Shown piece by piece: positions 56,199-64,000 of a stretch of DNA of 64,000 nt. The notes under the pieces are model-generated. The model had not been told where the DNA came from. It did not search any database and saw only the letters and a list, made by a program, of their open reading frames with translations. Source of the DNA: Durio zibethinus (lineage: Eukaryota; Streptophyta; Magnoliopsida; Malvales; Malvaceae); the NCBI RefSeq assembly GCF_002303985.1, contig NW_019167893.1, positions 9,990,329 to 10,054,328 of the forward strand. The letters run 5' to 3'. The translations under genes were made by a program, and so were the position numbers. Every line of letters begins with the position of its first letter. Within the stretch, counting starts at the first letter, position 1.

Positions 56199-58861
56199 AT
56201 GTCTTGTAGTTTTTGTTCTTGGGAAGTCAAAAGTTTTAGGGTAAAATCTAAGGGTCAACTCGGGTAAGATGATGATGATCTGATTTCGTCAATCATTAGG
56301 GGTTATAATTGTCAAAAGATGACCTTTTGGTTTAACCCAATGTCTAAAGAAATGTAGCAGTGAAACGAGGACAATACTTGAGTAAGAGAAGAATAGGTCT
56401 TGAACATAAAAAAAATGTGTGCTCAAATAGATTTTGATCTATAGGATCCATTTTTTTTTTATCTTTCAAATCAGTTTATCTTTTATAGCTAACTTTCCTT
56501 CATCTTCAATTGTTCCCACTTCTGGAGTTCAGTCTTATCTATTTTTTTCTATTTTTATTTTTTCACCTATAGATGCTCCCGTTGTCACTTCTATTCCCCC
56601 CCCTCATTCAATTCTTATTAAGATTACTTCTTCTTCTGAAGAATCCCTACCTCATCTTTCTTCCCTCGAAGTCGTGTTGCTCTCAGCCACGATTCAACCT
56701 CAAAATCTTACTCTTGCTCATGAGTTAGAGTCTTCTGGTGATGAAAATTTGATGATAAAGAGGGTTCCAAGGAAGAATAGAATGAAATGAGTACCTTAAC
56801 TAAAGAAAGTAACGGCTAGAAGAAAAATCTTATGGAGAAGAATGAGTTGATTAAGGTTTTTATATATACTCTTTATAACTTCGGTACGATCTTCAAGGAT
56901 GTGATGAGAGAAGTAAAAAATAGGGCTAATCTTAAAAATGTCCTGACATTTGTTCAGATCATCATATCCATGCTCTGGGGATGACTTTTTTTTTTTCCAA
57001 AAAGGAGTATAGCATATTAATGTCAAATCCCTCAGATCGAGTCACTAACAAATTACAACCACATTGGCTCTATGTATAATGAGATTCATTCATGGTTGGT
57101 CTAAGGTTTTCACTTCATTCTTTACTTGTTTCAATTTTTAATTCTTACAATTTAACTATCACTTAGATTACTCCCAACTCTATACGGTACATAGTAGGCT
57201 TTATCATTTTTATCTACATTTAAACATTTTTTTTACTCTTCTTTTATTTAAAAAAAATTTTATTAAAAAGTACCCGAGTGATAAGATGTGGTATTACATA
57301 ACAGCTTGACCTAATAAAAAATTATTTATCGATTGTCTGAGCTCAATAAAAAATTAGAAGTTGTTTTTCCTCTGTTTTAAAAGCAAAAAATAAATAAAAA
57401 TAGTGAGACCAAGTCTCAATAGTTACTGAGGTTGAGGCATGGGAGATAATAAAAGGTCTAACATTTTTGTGGATGCACTAATAGCTTTTTTCGTCTTGGA
57501 TTTATCATATCGAGATAAAATAATAGAGTACACTCGTAGAGGGAGCTCATTATTGATACCCACAAGCTGACCTCCCTCAAGTAATAAATAAGATGAAATA
57601 CTAGGGTAGGTGTAAGGTAACCTTGTAAGATTTTATTTTAACTTGGTTTTTATCTAACTGTTAGCCCAATTTGTAAAGATGTCTATTAATAAAAAACTTC
57701 AACTTCTCCCTGTTTTAGCATGGCCCCACATCCAAAAGGGCCTAAAGTAAAAAAATTTAGCTCGAAATCCCCTCTCGTAGAAGGGACAAAGTAATTAACC
57801 CCTCAACTCGGCACATCCCCGTAATCCAAAAAATAAAGTCCATAGGTCATTAAGAGCTCTCTGTAGCACCTCTTCCTACCAAAAATTTAAGGGTAAAGTT
57901 TTCTTTTTCTACCTTGGAGAATCCCAAAACAAAGGTGTTAAGGCCCAACTCGAAGAAGATTTGCACAAGGTTGGAGTATACTCTCATTGATGACCCCACC
58001 AAGAACTTCAACGTAACAAAGAGGTTCTGCAAGGTCATGATCCTTCTCTTTGGTAAGTGCTACTTGACTTCAACTCGACTTTCTTATTATTATTCATTTT
58101 ACTTAAGTTTGAGTTTATCATATGCAATCCAATAGAAGCTTCTACCTCAACTATCCGAACATCACCAACTAAGCATTTCACTATGCTTACCTTACTATGG
58201 CCCACCTATTCAAGAACGAGAAAGATATGGCTATCTTAACTAAAAAGTATAAGAAAAGCTCAGACGCTCTGAGTAACATCAGGTCTAGCCTCAGTGTATC
58301 CCATAAGAAAAAAGTTGAGTAGAAAAAAAAGAATGATGAGCTGATAACAAAGTTGAAAGCTGTCTTGATTAATAAAGCCTTGATCGATTCTATAAGAGAG
58401 CAAGTCGAGCTCAAGATTAATGATTTTCAGGCTGAGATAAAAAGGCTGAGATCTGAGTTGGAGGCCAGAGAGAGCGAAAATGATGATATGAAGAAAAAAG
58501 CTATTAAAAATTTTAAAGCTTCCAACGAATTCTTTTAGCTCTATGTGGAGTTTTTCAGTGTCAATGTGCTCGGTGCCTTTCAATATGGCTAAAGATAAGG
58601 TACAATTTAAATTTGTCAACTTTAACCTCGATATCTCTAATATTTATATTAATAATATCAAATCAAGTCCTCTTTCTTGTCAACCTAAGGAGAAAAAAAA
58701 AAGAAAAGGACAATGATGAAACCATGGATAATGAACTTAAGGTAACTCAAGGGGCCAAGCACGAGGTGTACGAGATTGAAGAGGCTGAGGTCATTATTGT
58801 TGCTACTCCTACTAATGAGGGTGCTACTACTATTGCTGCTGCTAATGTTGCTGACACATAG
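56199..58861 (+). pseudogene. Element C antisense extra ORF (coiled-coil), broken
   Basis: Plus-strand remnants run opposite to pol. A possible start at 56199 (MSCSFCSWEV) follows a TATAAAA at 56049-56055. Pieces with family-like texture follow: 56434-56790 (Ser/Pro-rich), then around 58170-58540 a coiled coil with KYKKSSDALSNIRSSLS, IREQVELKINDFQAEIKRLR and SELEARESENDDMKKKAIKNF, and after a frame change an acidic end (58613-58861) with EVYEIEEAEVIIVATPT. The coiled coil followed by a Phe-rich helix (FKASNEFF) and an acidic tail is how Tat-lineage antisense ORF proteins commonly end. Their role is unknown. Several stops and shifts lie between the pieces. Confidence 0.6.
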
Positions 58862-59390
58862 TTTTTTTTTTTAAACTTTTGTAAATATTTTGTTTTTGAA
58901 ATGCTAATATACAGGGTTAATTTTTGTGGTAACCTCATATAAGAATGATTTGCTAACCATTTTTGTACCAATCATGTTCACAGGGAATCAAATATATGTT
59001 TTGTTCATTTTGTTCAAGTTTTTATTCGTACAAGTTTAAGCTTGATGTTTGATTTGACTGAAGTTAATTTGATCGAACCTAGTTAAATGGGCAGAGGGTT
59101 TGCTTAGTCGTTCAGAAATATCTTAAATTAAATCAACTTATGAATCCATCTAAGTTTCAGGTCAAATTTTATTGGATCTATTGGGATATGAGCTCAATAT
59201 GAGCGTAAGCGTCAATGGATGAGCATAATTTGATTTATATATTTAAGTACAAAATACAAATGTGAGCTTGGTTTAGTCTGAGCTATTGGTAGTATACTTT
59301 TAAGTTATTCGCATTCTACATCCTTAGAATAGTGTTACAATTTATATCCAATAGCTTATAGGTTGCATCATGGATGATCTTTTTAATTAC
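58862..59390. other. Element C non-coding region between the two convergent coding parts
   Basis: Lies between the 3' ends of the antisense ORF (plus) and integrase (minus). No coding similarity recognised. Confidence 0.45.
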
Positions 59391-60400
59391 ATATAATCCT
59401 ACCCAGGTTAGGGCTAATTTGCCACCTCATTCATCTATTCTTACGACTTCAACTTTTTTAAGCACCAAGTCACCTTTCCCTAATGTGCTTATGTTAAACC
59501 CTTTTGTTATAATAGCTAGACACCTTTTTTTGATAAGCTATTATCCATGTTAGGGCTATATCTCTCTATTTTTTGATAAGGTCTAGATCGGCCCTAAACG
59601 CTTTCTCATTTCCTTATTCTGACCTTAATTCAATCCTTAAGCTCGAAAGGCCAATCTCGACAGGTACTACGACCTCTGTTCCAAATGCTAGATGGAACAA
59701 AATTTCACTATTGGTACTTTAGTGGTCATTCTCAGGGTCTATAACACCCTTAGTAGTTTGTTAGCCCACTTCCCCTTCATTAAATCCAATCTTTTCTTCA
59801 GGGCTTCTAATATTTCTTGTTCACCACTTTGACCTATCTATTAGATTGAGGGTGAGCAATCGATGTGAATCTCAGGTCAATGTAAAGGTTTTAACTTCAT
59901 TCTTTGAACTTCAAGTTTTCAAGTTATTTGACATTTTCCGTTATTATAAACTATGATAGGCTGAATCTACAAACTATATTCTTTTATACAAATTTCTTGA
60001 CTTGGATCTCTGTTGTAGTGGTTAAAGCCTTGACTTTAAGCCATTTCATGAAGTAATCTACTACTACTAAGATAAATTTCTTTTAACTCGTGATCGAGGT
60101 GAATGGTCTAAGAACATCTATTCCCTGTTACGTGAAAGGCCACAGATTGATGATAGGGGAGAGCTTGATTAAGGAAAGATATTGCACGTGAACAAACTTA
60201 TGACATTTATCACATCTCTTTACCAGTTCAATCGTGCTTTTTTTATGGTGGGCCAATTGTAACCTTACCTAAACACTTTGTAAGCTAATGATTGAGATCC
60301 GAAGTGGCTTTCACATATTTTTTTTCATGGATTTCTCACAGGACACAGTCTATCTTTTATTCATCAATGCATCTTAGATAAAGCAGGCTAAAAGATTTTT
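59391..60400 (-). pseudogene. Element C integrase
   Basis: Minus strand: KRCDKCHKFVHVQ (the CxxC of the zinc region, near 60220), then GIDVLRPFTSITS, an in-frame stop, and KKFILVVVDYFMKWLKVKAL, the start of the catalytic core with its first Asp regions. Further left are decayed traces of the C-terminal part, including a VPVEIGLSSLRIEL-like match near 59640. No long open frame remains. Confidence 0.75.
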
Positions 60401-61140
60401 TGCATAATTTTTTCTTGATCATCATACACCGAAGAACCTTCTTCATCAATGTTTTAGCTTAGATTCTATTTTGGGTAGCATTCTCATGGTCAAATATGTT
60501 TTGATCGACATAATCCAAGTTTGTTTTTTCATGAATAGCCTTACGAACTCTTTCTCGATGCTTTTGTGTGCCAATTTTTCTACCAAGGCTTGATCTAAAC
60601 TTTTTGCCATTATTCCTGAAGCTAGCTTAGATAAGAAATCTATCAATAAATTTTTAAACCTTGGTATCTTTTTACCTCAACCTTAGTAAAACTAAACATC
60701 AGGGCTAGTGCTTTATCTAGGTATTTTTTAATTCTTTCTTTTTAAGCTCCAAATTCCCCATTAATTTGGTCGACCACTAATTAAGAGTCACTATACACTG
60801 TTATAGATTAAACATTCAACTAGGTTGTCAATCTTAAACCAGCTATTAATGCCTCATACTCTGCCTTATTGTTAGATGCCCTGAACTTAAATCTTAAGAT
60901 GCATGGATATTGTAATTCTTCTGGGTTGATTAGAATGAGGCCGACTCTTTCACTATGGTTCATAGTCGATCTATCAACAAAAAGCTTCCAACTTTCTTGG
61001 TCTAATTTTTTTTCCTTTTCCTCAGGTTATCTTTCAATGTGGACTGAGGTGAGCTCTACAATGAAGTATGCTAAGATTTCAAGGCTAACCTAAGTAGTAT
61101 GTGTATGTCGAACTCACTGAGCTTTACTGTCCACTTGATT
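60401..61140 (-). pseudogene. Element C RNase H region
   Basis: Minus-strand pieces: VDRSTMNHSERVGLILINPE followed by FKFRASNNKAEYEALIAGL near 60850-60980, with the conserved NNKAEYEAL helix and its Glu, then VYSDS near 60800 with the catalytic Asp. Next is an open part (60446-60646) beginning MIDFLSKLASGIMAKSLDQA, equivalent to the (A)D-A-LSKLAS end of the domain. Stops separate the pieces. Confidence 0.78.
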
Positions 61141-62250
61141 AACTTCTTTAATATTTTTAGCTTTTGTAAGACCTATCTTAATGGTTGATTGATCAATACG
61201 TAGATCACATAGGCTTAAAAATTAGACCTGAGTTTTTTAGCCAGAGTGACAACTACATAAGCTAATTTTTCTATACTACTGTAGTTAATTTCTAGCTCTA
61301 TTAATACTTTACTCATAAAATTTCGATCTTTACTTTCCCTCTTCTTCTCAAACTAAGATCGAATTGATAGCCTAATCCATAGTGGCTATGTATAAGTACA
61401 AGATTTTATTAGGTCTTGGCTTAAACAAGATAAGTAGAGAGGATAAGAACTTTTTGAGCTCTTCAAAAGCTTTTTGACACTGAAGAGTCCACTTGAAGTT
61501 AGAAATATTTTTAAAAGTTTTAAAGAATGACAAACAATGTTCTTTTGACCAAAACATAAATTGACTTAGGATAGCTATTCTTCTAGTTAGTTTCTATACT
61601 TTTTTTACTGAGATCGGTGCCTTCATGTTTAAAATTGCCTTAACCTTTTTTGGATTCACCTTTATCCCCATTTTATTAATCATGTAACTGATGAACCTAC
61701 CCTACGTGACCTCAAAAGCACACTTGCTTTAGTTAACCATATATTATACTTTTTTAAGGTGTTAAAGGTTTCTCTAAGGTCTTTCAAGTACTTAGTCAAG
61801 CTTTTGTTTTTGACTATCATGTCATCCACATATATTTCTATGTTGTGATTAATTTGGTTTTTAAACAACTTATTGACCAGCCTTTGATAGATTGCCCTTG
61901 CATTTTTCAATTCGAAGGGTATCATCTTGTAATAATACAGGCTTTTCTCTGTAATAAAAGCTATTTTTTCTCTTTATCATTTAGCATATTAATTTGTTAG
62001 TAACTAAAGTAGGCATCCATAAAGCTAATAAGGCCATATTTAACACTATCATCCACTAGCCAATCTATACTAGAGAAGAAAAAGCTATCTTTGGGGCATG
62101 CTTTGTTCAGGTAGGTGAAATTAACACACATCCTCTACTTTTCACTGTGCTTTTTTACCATGACCACATTGACTATCCATTCAGGATAATAGACTCCTTA
62201 TAAAGCTTACTTGCAGTAATCCATAAACTTTCTCCTCAATAACTCATTGT
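61141..62250 (-). pseudogene. Element C reverse transcriptase
   Basis: The open part at 61680-61925 reads MIPFELKNARAIYQRLVNKL, the catalytic EIYVDDMIVKNKS (YVDD codons 61821-61832) and DLRETFNTLKKYNIWL. A second open part at 61372-61557 reads CLSFFKTFKNISNFKWTLQC, QKAFEELKKFL and LYLYIATMD, the connection to RNase H. Upstream text near 62080-62200 (WMLLSMLNKACPKDSF-like, with RMCVNFTYL) matches the motif A region in decayed form. Frameshifted between the pieces. Confidence 0.85.
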
Positions 62251-63039
62251 CTTTTTAGGATAAAAGTTTTCTTTTTTTGTCAAACTAGTTTTACCTCAGG
62301 ATTAGTGTGCAACTTATATACCATTATCTCGGTATTAATTTCAAGTATATCAGATGATGTCCAGGCAAATAGGTCAATATTATTTCTCAAAAATTTAATT
62401 AATCGATCCTTGTGCTGAAGTTTAGTTTTGATCTACATGTGTTTTTTAGCAACTCTATCCCAAAATGATATAGCTACGAGATCCTCAACCAACTCAAGTC
62501 AATTTTCATCCAAGTCTAATCTTTTGTCAATTATCTCTTTTTGTTCAATTAGGTAGACACCATTTTCTGCAAAGACAAATCCCAACTTTATGATTAGTAC
62601 ATTATTAGTGACTTGCTAGAATGCATAATTGAATTGGTACGTATTTTTCATTTCAAGCTATATTTTGATCGATGTATTAGCTCAGTTCAAATAACATGTA
62701 ATTGTTTACACAAGCTTAAAAGCTTGGTCTTCTTTAGAGCTACTTCAAAAAATTTTAAATAAAACAAAAGATGTCTTTTTGTTAGAGCTTAAGAGCTTGA
62801 AATGACTTAAGAGCGCGCTTTCATAAGGTTGGTCTTATGTTATATGTCTTTGCTCATAGTTTTCTACTTTTTTTTTAATTTTCGTTGTTTGCCCTTCCTC
62901 AGCACTCTCGATTTTGATCAAACTGTCAATATGCTTCCCAATCCTCTTTTTCATTATTGTGACATAATACTATCATGTTGTAGATTGATCTCCTTTAACT
63001 TCTCCAACCTCGTTAGGTGTTGAGAATTTTACTTTCAAA

Positions 63040-63460
63040 TGAAAAGTTGAGCCTATGAGCCGCATAACAAATTGGCTAGTTCAGCCTAATATCATATTGT
63101 ATTCAGATGGGATGTCTACAACCATAAATTCTATTATCGATGTTACAGTCCTTGATTTTGTCCCCAAAAAGATCGATAGCTTGATTGTTCTTTTCATTGG
63201 AACCTACTTATTCCTAAATCCCACTAATGTTGTAATGATCGGTTGTAGTTGGTCTTCACCAATTTCTAATTTTTTTGGTATCATAGTACATGATGTTAGT
63301 CAAACTCCCATTATTGAATAGGATTCTCTTGACTACATAATTGTATATTATAGCTGTGATTACTATAGCTTCATCATGTGGATGCTGGATTCTTTCCAAA
63401 TATTTCAAACTGAATGAGATTGGTTCATTATTTTAGTCTTGCTTTTCTTTACTTAGGTAT
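63040..63460 (-). pseudogene. Element C aspartic protease region
   Basis: Minus-strand text HDEAIVITAIIYNYVVKRIL followed by FNNGSLTDIMYYDTKK is the protease active-site region (the usual VDTGSS-type loop reads FNNGSL, so the catalytic Asp is Asn). Further text near 63120-63180 (DCNIDNRIYGCRH-like) and 63060-63100 fits the decayed downstream flap and the YN-I-LGR end. Stops present. Plus-strand frames here (63055-63321) are its shadows. Confidence 0.65.
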
Positions 63461-64000
63461 ATACAGCCATGATCATGCCTAGATTGAACTTTCTTTTAAT
63501 TGAGGTTGAGCTGCCTCTAATGATCACATTAATCACCCTAACAATCAACTTGTTGTTATCTATTCGGGATTCTTGTTGTCTTAGTTCATCTCTTCGAACT
63601 TTTTTTCTTCCATTTTTTGGCTTTTTTTCTCCACCCCAAGTGGGCTCTCTTTAGTCTTATCTGTAGTCTATTCTAAGTTAACTTTGTCTTTACTATTTTA
63701 TAAACCTCTTCAACTAACCTATCTTTATCAAATCTTGGATCTTATTTTTTAAGTCGACGTAATCTTTAGTATTATGGCCTATATCTCTATAAAAGGCACA
63801 TCCCTCCTTGTGTTCTGTCTCAGTAGCTTCGATCATCTAAGGTCAGAATTTCTCTCAATTGGCATTAGAATCCTCTTTTGAAAGGTATTCAATGCGATGT
63901 AGTTCCTTTCTCTATTAGGGCTTCTAATCCTATGTCATATCTCTCTTGAAGGAGGATCATAGAAATCATTATCTTTCTTACAATCGAAGGGGGATGAGCC
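63461..64000 (-). pseudogene. Element C gag C-terminus, running off the window
   Basis: Minus-strand text near 63690-63810 reads HKEGCAFYRDIGHNTKDYVD, then LKNKIQDLI. This equals the C..H..(D/E)C zinc-knuckle-like region and following helix of Gypsy gag (usually CxxHxxxGHxTxxC; here the last Cys is Tyr). An R-rich stretch precedes it. The rest of gag lies beyond base 64000. Confidence 0.7.

Larger units (their letters stand above)
55181..64000 (-). mobile_element. Element C: Tat-lineage Ty3/Gypsy retrotransposon, 3' part
   Basis: On the minus strand the order from the window edge is gag C-terminus, protease, RT, RNase H, integrase, then an oppositely oriented ORF and a candidate 3' LTR at the left. 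An antisense extra ORF between integrase and the 3' LTR is a known Tat-lineage feature. The 5' LTR and most of gag lie beyond base 64000. All pol parts are broken by stops or frame shifts. Protein fragments differ clearly from those of element B, so this is a different family. Confidence 0.8.

Noticed and set aside
63055..63654. Plus-strand open frames in the last kilobase
   Set aside because: They are shadows of the minus-strand protease and gag remnants of element C.

Overview
The window looks like nuclear DNA of a eudicot plant. It is strongly AT-rich, carries one gene of eight short exons with canonical GT..AG introns, and is mostly filled with plant-type transposable elements. The species cannot be named from the sequence. 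Recognition was by reading translations and repeats by eye; no database search or alignment program was run.

1-15 kb: two decayed CYP79-type cytochrome P450 copies lie on the minus strand (337-774 and 8148-9106). They look like a tandem duplication, because homology continues into the 3' flank. The space between them holds a triplicated unidentified repeat (1.93-2.70 kb), a LINE-type RNase H relic (4.1-4.5 kb) and a dead hAT transposon (4720-8085) inserted in the 3' flank of the second P450. The first exon of that P450 is cut at 9107 by an LTR element (9107-13469), whose 3' LTR is in turn cut by a fragment of an Ogre-like LTR (13470 to about 14650).

15-25 kb: AT-rich intergenic DNA with two large inverted-repeat elements (about 16.01-17.87 and 19.53-20.08 kb) and a compositionally odd, GC-richer block (18.63-19.24 kb). 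The only intact gene follows: a Nudix hydrolase on the plus strand, 21381-24313, eight coding exons, 284 residues, perfect Nudix box.

25-53.6 kb: two large Ty3/Gypsy elements of the Tat/Ogre type, both minus strand and only about 350 bp apart. Element A (25104-37574) has LTRs of about 4.1 kb (left) and 3.4 kb (right, truncated), has lost pol and its primer-binding site, and carries two tandem-repeat arrays. Element B (37928-52783) is structurally complete: two 1.8-1.9 kb LTRs, a matching 5-bp target duplication TTTAT, an extra ORF1 with a plant-mobile-domain-like segment, gag, protease, RT, RNase H, integrase and a 3' tandem array. All its reading frames are broken. Element B sits inside a smaller terminal-inverted-repeat element (37621-53620).

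53.6-64 kb: about 1.5 kb of AT-rich spacer, then the 3' part of a third Gypsy element (element C, minus strand) running off the window end. It has integrase, RNase H, RT, protease and the gag C-terminus, plus an extra coiled-coil ORF on the opposite strand between integrase and the 3' LTR, as known for Tat-lineage elements.

Functionally only the Nudix gene looks expressible as protein. The rest is a nested record of P450 duplication and decay followed by layered transposon insertion.
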